DNA of 64,000 bases, from contig JAQXLY010000036.1 in NCBI GenBank assembly GCA_029012365.1, forward strand, positions 1 through 64,000, read 5' to 3'. The first letter of the stretch is position 1; the number at the start of each line of letters is the position of its first letter. Both the position numbers and the translations under genes were made by a program. Shown here piece after piece: positions 52,245-60,067 of the stretch. The stretch is from Lachnospiraceae bacterium (GTDB lineage: Bacteria; Bacillota; Clostridia; Lachnospirales; Lachnospiraceae). Below the pieces are notes generated by a model. It made no database searches. It saw nothing but the letters and a program-made list of their open reading frames with translations, and was not told where the DNA came from.

Positions 52245-53312
52245 ATGAAGAACTGGGAAAAGAATATAAGAGAGATTACACCGTATGTACCCGGAGAACA
52301 GCCGGATTTTCCGGATATGATTAAATTGAATACGAATGAGAATCCGTATCCGCCGGCACCCGGAGTTACGCGGATGCTAAAGGAGCTGCAGGCTGACAGG
52401 CTTTCGCTGTATCCGAATCCGGAAGCAAAGCTCCTGGTTAACGAGCTGTCCGTGCAATATGGGATTGAACCGGAGCGGATTTTTGTGGGTGTGGGTTCGG
52501 ATGACGTGTTGGGCATGATTTTTTTGACCTGTTTTTGCTCGGAGAAACCGGTACTGTTCCCGGACATTACGTATTCTTTCTATGATGTGTGGGCAAAGCT
52601 GTTTCGCGTACCGTACCGTACCATGCCGTTAGATGAAGAGTTCCGCATACATAAGGAAGATTATTATACGGAAAACGGCGGTGTTATTATTGCAAATCCA
52701 AACGCACCGACTTCCATAGGAGAGGGACTTGATTTTATTGAGGATATTCTGGAGCATAATCAGGATTCGGTGGTTGTTGTAGATGAGGCATATGTTGATT
52801 TCGGCGGGGAATCGGCGCTGTCGCTTTTGGAAAAGTATGAGAATCTTCTTGTGGTTCAGACGTTCTCCAAATCCCGCTCCATGGCAGGAATGCGAATCGG
52901 CTTTGCCTTCGGCAGCAAGCGTCTGATTTCAGCAATTTATGCGGTTCGTAATTCGTATAATTCTTATACCATGAATTACCCGTCCATTATGTGCGGTGCG
53001 GAAGCATTAAAGGACCGTGCTTATTTTGAAGAGTGTACGGGCAGGGTGATTGCTACCAGGGAGCGTGTAAAGAAGGAATTAAAGGCTCTTGGTTTTTCCT
53101 TCCCGGATTCCAAAACTAATTTTTTGTTTGCAACCCATGAGAGCGTACCGGCAGCCGAATTGTTTAATATGCTACGGGAAAAGCACATTTTTGTACGGTA
53201 TTTTAAGATGCCGCGGATTGATAATTATTTGAGAATCACCATTGGTACGGATGCACAGATGAATCGTCTGATTGAAGTGTTAAAGGAGTATCTGGACGGA
53301 TGCAGAAGGTAA
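52245..53312 (+). CDS. hisC: histidinol-phosphate aminotransferase
   Basis: The 355-residue PLP enzyme has IKLNTNENPYPPAPGV, GVGSDDVLGMIFLTC, NPNAPTS, VVVDEAYVDFGGES, and the PLP lysine in VVQTFSKSRSMAGMRIGFAFG. It converts imidazole acetol phosphate to histidinol phosphate. No other his gene is present, so it may serve other aromatic substrates too. ATG 52245 follows GTGAGGA. It overlaps queH by 13 bases. Confidence 0.92.
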   Translation: MKNWEKNIREITPYVPGEQPDFPDMIKLNTNENPYPPAPGVTRMLKELQADRLSLYPNPEAKLLVNELSVQYGIEPERIFVGVGSDDVLGMIFLTCFCSEKPVLFPDITYSFYDVWAKLFRVPYRTMPLDEEFRIHKEDYYTENGGVIIANPNAPTSIGEGLDFIEDILEHNQDSVVVVDEAYVDFGGESALSLLEKYENLLVVQTFSKSRSMAGMRIGFAFGSKRLISAIYAVRNSYNSYTMNYPSIMCGAEALKDRAYFEECTGRVIATRERVKKELKALGFSFPDSKTNFLFATHESVPAAELFNMLREKHIFVRYFKMPRIDNYLRITIGTDAQMNRLIEVLKEYLDGCRR

Positions 53313-53923
53313 ATTATCAAAGGAAGCTGGAGGATACGATTGCACAGCTGCAAAGGGAAGGCCGTGTTCCGACCTTGCTGCTTCACAGCTGTTGTGCACC
53401 CTGCAGCAGTTATGTGCTGGAATATTTGTCCGATTTTTTTCGTATCACGGTGTTATATTATAATCCGAATATTTCTCCGGCGGAAGAATACAAAGCCCGT
53501 GTGGCGGAACAGAAACGTCTGATTTCAGAGCTTCCCGTAAAGCATCCGGTAGCTTTTCTTGAGGGAGAGTACAGACCGGAGCACTTTTATCATGCGGTAA
53601 AGGGGTTAGAGCATTGTACGGAAGGCGGCGACCGCTGTACGGTATGCTACGAACTCCGGCTTCGTGAGGCAGCAGAGGCGGCAGCAGGCGGCGGCTTTGA
53701 ATTTTTCACAACAACCCTGTCGATTAGTCCTTTAAAAAATGCCGAGAAGTTAAATAGTATCGGGAGGAGTCTTTCGGAGGAGTACGGAGTTTCATATTTA
53801 TATTCCGATTTTAAAAAGAAAAACGGATATAAGCGTTCGATTGAATTATCCGCACAGTATCATTTATACCGTCAGGATTACTGCGGGTGTGTTTTTTCTA
53901 AAGAAGAACAGCGGAATAGGTAA
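53300..53923 (+). CDS. queH: epoxyqueuosine reductase QueH
   Basis: The 207-residue DUF208 protein has the family cysteine motifs LLLHSCCAPCSSYVLEYL, GGDRCTVCYELRL and RQDYCGCVFSKEE, which hold the iron-sulfur cluster and iron site. It reduces epoxyqueuosine to queuosine in tRNA, replacing QueG. Its start lies inside the hisC end. Other queuosine genes are not in the window. Confidence 0.94.
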   Translation: MQKVNYQRKLEDTIAQLQREGRVPTLLLHSCCAPCSSYVLEYLSDFFRITVLYYNPNISPAEEYKARVAEQKRLISELPVKHPVAFLEGEYRPEHFYHAVKGLEHCTEGGDRCTVCYELRLREAAEAAAGGGFEFFTTTLSISPLKNAEKLNSIGRSLSEEYGVSYLYSDFKKKNGYKRSIELSAQYHLYRQDYCGCVFSKEEQRNR

Positions 53924-53933
53924 AAAACATAAG

Positions 53934-53971
53934 AAGGGGCTGTTGCAGGAATGTGCGTAACAGCCTCTTTT
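53934..53971 (+). terminator. terminator after queH
   Basis: AAGGGGCTGTT (53934-53944) pairs with AACAGCCTCTT (53959-53969), followed by T. Confidence 0.8.
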
Positions 53972-54074
53972 CTTTGTATAATTTGCTTTGAATGGGTGAA
54001 ACTATACTTGCGAAGAAAAATTGCGGGGTGGCGAAGGCTTCCTTGCTGATGTTTGGAAGAAAGGCGTGGAAGAG

Positions 54075-54893
54075 ATGATGAAAAAGACGGAAGATCAGAC
54101 GAAAAAGAAAGGAATGTATCTGGCAGCAACGTTTGGCGCAGTTACCCTGATTGCTCTGGGGGCACTTGCAGTGGGAATGATGAATCCGGGAAAAGGAAAA
54201 ATACCGGAATCCATAGATTTAAATGCAACGCCTACGCCGGGGCTGCCGAAACCGACAGAAGTAGCAAAGCACAATCCGGAAAAGAGCGTAACTCCGATGC
54301 CGACGGAAATTCCGGGAGGCAGGCAGGAGGACAATGTGCCGCAGACACCGGTGGGTGAGGTAAAACAGACAGCAGAGATACCGGAGATATCCGAAACAGC
54401 GGAAGGAAGTGCGGAGCCGGAGCTGCAGGAAATTGATGCGGCCGTATCGAATCCTGACGGTGTTATTAAGGAACTTAATTTTTCAGCGGAAACCGGAATG
54501 CTCTGGCCGGTAACCGGAGAGGCATTAATCGCGTACAGCCCGGATCATGCGATTTATCACAAAACGCTGGATTCATACCGTACAAGCGATTATGTCCTAT
54601 TAGGAGGAGAGACGGGAGCACATGTAAGTGCTGCTGCGGATGGGATAGTAACGTCGGTGAAGGAGGAACTAAAAACCGGAACAACAGTTACCATGCGGGT
54701 ATCTGCGGATCATGAAATCGTATATGGCTTGCTCTCGGATGTAACCGTGAAGGAAGGTGACTATGTAGATGCCGGAACGGTATTTGCAACGGTATCCCAG
54801 CCGTCACGTTATTTCGCGGAGGATGGCAGCGGTGTGTTTTTACAGGTACTTGAAAAAGACAAGGCAGTAAATCCGATGTTATATTTACAGTAA
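54075..54893 (+). CDS. SpoIIQ-like degenerate LytM (M23) membrane protein
   Basis: The 272-residue protein has a cytoplasmic Lys-rich start, one membrane segment (MYLAATFGAVTLIALGALAV), a Pro/Thr/Glu-rich linker, and a C-terminal LytM-like domain: MLWPVTGEALIAYSPDHAIYH, GETGAHVSAAADGIVTSV, VKEGDYVDAGTVFATVSQ. The zinc ligands of active M23 peptidases (H...D and HxH) are not visible; the last strand reads GVFLQVLEKDKAVNP. SpoIIQ, which docks with SpoIIIAH during engulfment, is likewise degenerate, so a sporulation role is plausible. ATG 54075 or 54078 is the start. Confidence 0.75.
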   Translation: MMKKTEDQTKKKGMYLAATFGAVTLIALGALAVGMMNPGKGKIPESIDLNATPTPGLPKPTEVAKHNPEKSVTPMPTEIPGGRQEDNVPQTPVGEVKQTAEIPEISETAEGSAEPELQEIDAAVSNPDGVIKELNFSAETGMLWPVTGEALIAYSPDHAIYHKTLDSYRTSDYVLLGGETGAHVSAAADGIVTSVKEELKTGTTVTMRVSADHEIVYGLLSDVTVKEGDYVDAGTVFATVSQPSRYFAEDGSGVFLQVLEKDKAVNPMLYLQ

Positions 54894-54952
54894 CAAAAAC
54901 AGGAAAAACAGGAACCGTGACAAGGAAGACATCATATGTTAAGGGTAGAAAA

Positions 54953-54976
54953 GGGAGCAGTAATCCGGCTGCTCCC
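54953..54976. other. hairpin downstream of the SpoIIQ-like gene
   Basis: GGGAGCAG (54953-54960) pairs with CTGCTCCC (54969-54976). No T-run follows, so it may end transcription poorly or protect the mRNA end. Confidence 0.5.
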
Positions 54977-55027
54977 GAAAGGCAGAGCTGTGCTTTAGAA
55001 ATGAGCGGGTGTAAGTAGCGCTTTCTA

Positions 55028-55165
55028 CATATTTCAAGTTTAAAATATGCAGTCGGTATGTTTTACTGGAAATATGTTGCGCGAGCATGGTAAGATACAA
55101 GTTCTGCCGACTGCTTGAGCATAGATGAAAGGGGCTGATGCAGACAAAGCACAGCCCCTTTTTAT
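55028..55165 (+). ncRNA. candidate structured RNA with terminator
   Basis: CATATTT/AAATATG (55028-55049) is followed by a long arm: GCAGTCGG (55049-55056) with CCGACTGC (55107-55114), then GTAT/ATAC-type and TTTTAC/GTAAGA pairs. The tip is TGC-GCGA-GCA (55078-55087), a GNRA tetraloop. A terminator follows, AAAGGGGCTG (55128-55137) with CAGCCCCTTT (55152-55161) and a T-run. No convincing frame spans the region. The order of helices, GNRA tip and terminator fits an independent RNA or a leader of the next gene. I could not assign it to a family. Confidence 0.5.
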
Positions 55166-55298
55166 ATTGTCCGCAGGGATTGGGAGTATAGTCCGAACGA
55201 AGCAGGAAATATTTCAAAAAGTTATCAGCCGGGGTTATGTTTTGTTGTATGTCTGCCGATATAACATATGGGTGAGTCTGCAACTTGGGAGGTGCGAT

Positions 55299-56975
55299 AT
55301 GCAGAGTACGAAGAAAAGAAAATCACGTCTGTGTGTGTTCTGGCTGATAGCTGTAGTTGTTTTGCTTGGCCTCCGTGGGAGAGAAGCGGAAGCGGCAAAA
55401 AGTCTGGCTTCCATAACGGCAGTGTATATGGGAGATACTGTTTTGGTGGGGCATTCCATTGATTTGGAAAAACTAACGGTAATGGGACTGTATACCGACG
55501 GAAGCTATGAGAAAATCAAGGAATATTCGTTATCTACCAGCGTAATTCTTAATAAGGGTGATAATAAAATTATTGTTACAAGCGGCGGAGTGAGCGGCAC
55601 CTTTATAATAACAGGAAAGGCAGTATCGCGTGTGTCTGCATATTATGAGAAGAGCAACGAAATTGTCGGAGATGAACTGGAACGGGACAAGGTTATTGTT
55701 CGCGCATACTATAGTGACGGCACAAATGGGACGGTTAAGGACTTCTCACTGCCGGAAACTGTAGTAAAAAAAGTCGGTGTAAATCAGTTTACAGTAGAAT
55801 ATGAAGGAAAAACAGCTACATTTTCCGTGACCGGAAGGGAAGAGAAAAAGGCGAAATCGATTTATGCGAGATACAGCGGACCGACCGTAATTGTGGGAAA
55901 TGCTCCGAAAAGAGAGAATTTTTATGTCAGCGTGGTATATAATGATAATACAATCGAACATATTACATCATTTACGTTGGAACCGTCCGTGATTCAAAAG
56001 GAAGGAAGCAATACGGTTCTGGTATCTTATGAAGGCTTAACCACAGAGGTGATAATTCAGGGACTTGCCAAAACTGTGGTCAGCATTAAGGCGGAATATG
56101 TAGGATTACCTATAGTTGTCGGGAAAGCGGTTTCAACGTCTGATATTAAGGTGACGGCAACATTTAATGACGGGAGTAAGGATGAGGTCACTAATTTCAC
56201 ACTTTCGGGTTCTATCATATATAAGATAGGTACAAACCTTATTACGGTACATTGTAATTCAAGAACAGCATATATTAATGTCAGAGGCGTGGAGGCAGAA
56301 ATTATTGATTACAGCAGCTGTGCACAGGGAGAAATATGGAACGGAAGAGATTATACAAATGTGATGATTGCTGTAGGTAAAAAAAACGATTCGGAAAAGA
56401 TATTAATTGAAAAGGTGGATCCGGAGCTGGTAAAAAAAGCAATGAATCGTCTGGTACAAACGGATCGGTATATTGCATATGAGGTGTCCTTCGAGGATCC
56501 GGAGATGGATGCACTTCTTCCTATGACGATGAAGGTTTCGGTGCCGGCAGGCTATGATAAGGAACAATTTGCGGTGTTCTATACGCCGAATTGCAAAACC
56601 ATTATGGCTCAGTTGAACGGTGAGTTTCTAAAGGACGGGACATACGAATTTAAGATGTTCCAGCCGGGAACCTATATCGTTGCGGACTGTACACCGCTCA
56701 TCTATGTCGAATCCATAAAACTGGAGGAGGAGACGCTTATCTTACGTGTGGGACACAGCTATTCGCTTGACCCGGAGATTCTGCCTTATACGGCAACGAA
56801 TAAGGAAGTAAATTATTCATCCTCGCGGCCGGAGATTGTATCTGTTTCCGAGTACGGTAAATTAAAGGCATTGAAAACGGGAGCAGCTATTATCACTGTA
56901 GAAGCACAGGACGGCAGCGGAAAGAAATGCAGACTGCGTGTGAATGTAGTAGAAAAAAAGGGGGATGTCGCATGA
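55299..56975 (+). CDS. secreted protein with tandem bacterial Ig-like domains
   Basis: The 558-residue protein has a signal peptide (LCVFWLIAVVVLLGLRG, cleavage near AEAA), then four ~80-residue repeats starting ITAVYMGDTVLVGHSID-like, VSAYYEKSNEIVGDELE, IYARYSGPTVIVGNAPK and IKAEYVGLPIVVGKAVS, each ending with FIITG/FSVTG/VIIQG/INVRG. A middle region of unknown fold follows. The C-terminus is a Big_2 domain (YVESIKLEEETLILRVGHSY, VSVSEYGKLKALKTGAAIIT). It is likely a cell-surface or exported adhesion or wall protein. GGGAGG precedes ATG 55299. No sorting signal or anchor is seen. Confidence 0.8.
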   Translation: MQSTKKRKSRLCVFWLIAVVVLLGLRGREAEAAKSLASITAVYMGDTVLVGHSIDLEKLTVMGLYTDGSYEKIKEYSLSTSVILNKGDNKIIVTSGGVSGTFIITGKAVSRVSAYYEKSNEIVGDELERDKVIVRAYYSDGTNGTVKDFSLPETVVKKVGVNQFTVEYEGKTATFSVTGREEKKAKSIYARYSGPTVIVGNAPKRENFYVSVVYNDNTIEHITSFTLEPSVIQKEGSNTVLVSYEGLTTEVIIQGLAKTVVSIKAEYVGLPIVVGKAVSTSDIKVTATFNDGSKDEVTNFTLSGSIIYKIGTNLITVHCNSRTAYINVRGVEAEIIDYSSCAQGEIWNGRDYTNVMIAVGKKNDSEKILIEKVDPELVKKAMNRLVQTDRYIAYEVSFEDPEMDALLPMTMKVSVPAGYDKEQFAVFYTPNCKTIMAQLNGEFLKDGTYEFKMFQPGTYIVADCTPLIYVESIKLEEETLILRVGHSYSLDPEILPYTATNKEVNYSSSRPEIVSVSEYGKLKALKTGAAIITVEAQDGSGKKCRLRVNVVEKKGDVA

Positions 56976-56995
56976 ATGCGGCATCCCCTTTTTTT
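56953..56995. terminator. bidirectional terminator overlapping the Big-protein stop
   Basis: AAAAGGGGGATG pairs with CATCCCCTTTT across a short loop, with A- and T-runs on the two sides. It serves both convergent genes. Confidence 0.85.
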
Positions 56996-57005
56996 GAGAT
57001 TCAAT

Positions 57006-57623
57006 CTAATGTTCAAGACCCTTTACATAGGTATAAATACAGTCTACGGCATGGTCGATACCAAGGTAGCTGCTGTCGATGGAAAGGTGATAGTTGGAGG
57101 CAATGCCCCACTTTTCACCGGAATGGTAGTTGTAATAATTGGCACGCCGTTTGTCGTTTTTTATAACGATTTCTTCCGCACGATCCCTGTCTACCCCGTC
57201 TATCAGTATGGCACGTTCGATACGAAACGGCATCTTTGCATGAATGAAAATGTGAACCACATTTTCCATATCCTTTAAAATATAGTCGGCACAACGCCCG
57301 ATAATAATACAAGGTCCCTCACTTGCAACTTTACGTATGACATCGGATTGCGCCAGATAAATCCGGTCATCCAGAGAGAGATTGGTAAAGCCGAGATCCT
57401 GACTGCTGTAGGAGCTCATGCCCATGGCAATGGAATACAAAAGACTGTTAGTTGCTTTCTTTTCCGCGTTAGCAAAGACTGCTTCGGAAAATCCGCTTTC
57501 CTTTGCGGCACGTGTAATCAGCTCATTATCATAAAACGGGATTCCGAGCTTTGCGGCAAGCTTGGAACCGATTTCTCTGCCACCACTGCCGTACTGTCTG
57601 CTGATGGTAATCACTTTATTCAT
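57006..57623 (-). CDS. cytidylate kinase-like family protein
   Basis: The 205-residue protein has ITISRQYGSGGREIGSKLAAKLG (P-loop-like), PFYDNELI, and IIIGRCADYIL. It matches PF13189, relatives of Cmk that are common in Firmicutes next to ordinary cmk. The phosphate acceptor is not established. GGAGGG precedes the ATG. Convergent with the Big-domain gene. Confidence 0.85.
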   Translation of the reverse strand: MNKVITISRQYGSGGREIGSKLAAKLGIPFYDNELITRAAKESGFSEAVFANAEKKATNSLLYSIAMGMSSYSSQDLGFTNLSLDDRIYLAQSDVIRKVASEGPCIIIGRCADYILKDMENVVHIFIHAKMPFRIERAILIDGVDRDRAEEIVIKNDKRRANYYNYHSGEKWGIASNYHLSIDSSYLGIDHAVDCIYTYVKGLEH

Positions 57624-57826
57624 AAAAGACCCTCCTCTCGCATACTACAAAGATAAAAACCATATATTTTAATATAATTATACACAATTTTGATGAAAAA
57701 ATCAAGTAAACAGCATGCAAAGACAGAAAATTTAGACATATGTTTTTTAATGTATAGTAGCTAAATATCGTAGAATGATGTAAAATAGTATTAGAGAAAT
57801 TAAAATACAGGAGGTTGGTATATCGA

Positions 57827-59011
57827 ATGGAAGAAATGAATTTTAAAGCAATGAAAATGCTACCGGATCCATATAGATTTTTGGACGGAACGTATGTGGA
57901 AGACCGGAATGATTGGAGAAGACGTGCGGATGAGGTAAAAGAGATATATCAGGACTACATGTACGGTGTGTGGCGGGACGGAAGCGGGGAGAAGCTGACC
58001 TACGATACAAACGGTAATCAGGTGAAAATTTCGATAGAACGACAGGGAAGAACCGCTTCGTTTACGGTAACATTATTTGTTCCGGACAGGGAAAAGTGTG
58101 AGCTGCCTGACGGTGGATTTCCGGTAATTGTAGGTATGCACGGACATATTCAGGAACAACTGGCAGCGGAAAACGGATATGCCGTAATCTTGTTGAATAC
58201 ATATGAAATTGCATCGGATGACAATAAGCATATCGGCGCGTTTTATCAGCTCTATCCGTATGGAGAAAAAAGTGAGGAGCAGACCGGTGTGCTCATGGCA
58301 TGGGCATGGGGCGCTTCTAAGGTGCTTGATGCGCTTGAGAAGGGTTTGGGAGAGGAGCTTTGCATAAACCCGGAAAATTCCATCGTAACCGGCGTTTCCA
58401 GATGGGGAAAGGCGGCAGCGGTGTGTGGTGCGTTTGAAACCAGATTTAAAATGGTGGTTCCGTCCTGCTCCGGTGCGGGTGGTCTGGCGGTATATCGCTA
58501 TACATCCGAAGGAAAGACCTATGATTTTTCCTCCAAAGGCGCTTCCGCAGACTATACCTACGGCCAGAATGAGCCTCTCGGATGCTTACAGTCTCCGGGA
58601 GAACAGGGATGGTTTAATGATATGTTTTTAAGCTTCCTGGATGTATCCTATCTTCCGGTTGACCAGTATATGCTTGCAGCAATGTGTGCGGAGGAGAACA
58701 GATATTTACTTATTATCGGTTCCTGCATTTCCGAGGACTGGGTCAATGCCCCGGCTATGTATCTGTGCTATAAGGCTGCGGATGCCGTTTATAAGTTCCT
58801 TGGTCTGGAGGATAACATTGCAGTGAATATCCATAAGGAGGGGCACGCGGTAATTGAGGAGGATATGCGGTACATCATGGACTATTTTAACTTCCGTGTA
58901 TATGGGAAGAAGCCGACACTGAATTTAGCCGACTTAAAAACATCGGTATTTGAAGAGAAGGTAAATCATGACCCGTTGTTCGATGATTTCGGTAAGGACT
59001 GGCGTCATTAG
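57827..59011 (+). CDS. CE15-like (glucuronoyl esterase family) alpha/beta hydrolase
   Basis: The 394-residue protein has the CE15 nucleophile motif as TGVSRWGKAAAVCGA (Ser in G-x-S-R-x-G-K), VPSCSGAGGLAVYRY, an acidic-residue candidate in AAMCAEENRYLLIIGS, and the late catalytic His in NIHKEGHAVIEEDM. CE15 enzymes cleave ester bonds between glucuronic acid and lignin alcohols. There is no signal peptide, so it would act in the cytosol, perhaps on imported methyl-glucuronoyl oligosaccharides. ATG 57827 is chosen, 13 bases behind CAGGAGG; a TTG at 57815 sits on the ribosome site. Monocistronic by position. Confidence 0.8.
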   Translation: MEEMNFKAMKMLPDPYRFLDGTYVEDRNDWRRRADEVKEIYQDYMYGVWRDGSGEKLTYDTNGNQVKISIERQGRTASFTVTLFVPDREKCELPDGGFPVIVGMHGHIQEQLAAENGYAVILLNTYEIASDDNKHIGAFYQLYPYGEKSEEQTGVLMAWAWGASKVLDALEKGLGEELCINPENSIVTGVSRWGKAAAVCGAFETRFKMVVPSCSGAGGLAVYRYTSEGKTYDFSSKGASADYTYGQNEPLGCLQSPGEQGWFNDMFLSFLDVSYLPVDQYMLAAMCAEENRYLLIIGSCISEDWVNAPAMYLCYKAADAVYKFLGLEDNIAVNIHKEGHAVIEEDMRYIMDYFNFRVYGKKPTLNLADLKTSVFEEKVNHDPLFDDFGKDWRH

Positions 59012-59147
59012 TGTCAAACAAAAGGAAAAGGCTATCAGATAACGTATCATAAGGAATTATTAAGAATTTAAAGGGTGAAAATTAAGTTATTGTATGATAA
59101 TATGATGTCAGGCAATTTTTTTGCCCACGAACGGAAAAGGAGGAAGT

Positions 59148-60053
59148 GTGGAGTCCATGGAGAAGGAACCGGAAAAGATTATCGAGCTGGTGAACGTGAA
59201 AAAGATTTATCATATGGGAAATGAGAAGATTTACGCGGTAAATGATGTCAGCTTTGATATTAAAAAAGGAGAGTTTTGTTGTCTGTTAGGAACCTCCGGT
59301 TCAGGTAAGTCTACCTTATTGAATCTTATGGCGGGGATAGAAAAGGCGACCTCCGGAAAGATTCTGATAAAGGGGAAAAATATACCTAAAATGAGTGAGA
59401 ACAGTCTGGCAAGGTTCAGACAGCGCTATCTGGGATTTGTGTTTCAGGCGTATAACCTGATTAATTCCATGACAGCCATTGAAAATGTGGAGTTTCCGCT
59501 GGTATTTAAGCGGGTATCGCCCAAAAAGAGGAAGAAGCTTGCCAGAGAAATGCTGGTGAAGGTAGGTCTTGAAAGCAGACTGGCACATAAACCGAAGGAA
59601 ATGAGCGGAGGTCAGCAGCAGCGTGTAGGAATCGCGAGAGCCTTTGTAGCAAAGCCTGAAATCGTTTTTGCCGATGAGCCTACGGGGAATCTGGATACGA
59701 AGACGACGATTGAGGTAATGGAGCTTATTAAGCAGATGGCAAGGGACAATAACCAGACCATTGTTATGGTAACTCATGACAGAAGCCTTGCCGCCTATGC
59801 AGATAAAATTATACATATACTGGATGGAAGGATACAAAGTATTGAGGTGACCGAACGGGATAAGCAGGAGAATATGCAGGCTCATCTGAAAGAAATCTCA
59901 AGAAAGCTTCTTTTGGAACGTGGCGGGGATACCGGAGGTCAGGATGTGCCGGCAGAGACAGCCGAAGATGTCGCAAAAGAGACAACGGAAGGCATATTGG
60001 CAGAAGAGCAGATGACGGAAAGGCAAATAACAGAGACAGAACATAGAGGATAG
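59148..60053 (+). CDS. MacB/LolD-type ABC transporter ATP-binding protein
   Basis: The ATPase (~301 residues) has YHMGNEKIYAVNDVSF, Walker A GTSGSGKST, signature MSGGQQQRVGIARAF, Walker B IVFADEPTGNLD and the H-loop VMVTHD. A ~60-residue acidic, Thr/Glu-rich C-terminal extension (ETAEDVAKETTEGILAEEQM) is unusual for this subfamily. The start is GTG 59148 or ATG 59157 behind AAAGGAGG. It should drive the FtsX-like permease encoded at 62.5 kb. Confidence 0.92.
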   Translation: MESMEKEPEKIIELVNVKKIYHMGNEKIYAVNDVSFDIKKGEFCCLLGTSGSGKSTLLNLMAGIEKATSGKILIKGKNIPKMSENSLARFRQRYLGFVFQAYNLINSMTAIENVEFPLVFKRVSPKKRKKLAREMLVKVGLESRLAHKPKEMSGGQQQRVGIARAFVAKPEIVFADEPTGNLDTKTTIEVMELIKQMARDNNQTIVMVTHDRSLAAYADKIIHILDGRIQSIEVTERDKQENMQAHLKEISRKLLLERGGDTGGQDVPAETAEDVAKETTEGILAEEQMTERQITETEHRG

Positions 60054-60067
60054 AAAGGAAAGAGAAG

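Noticed and set aside
54939-55283. Open frame of 114 codons on the minus strand
   Set aside because: It spans two hairpins and a terminator, has no convincing ribosome site, and its composition (many Ser, Tyr, His, Leu) is typical of antisense frames; a structured RNA explains the region better.
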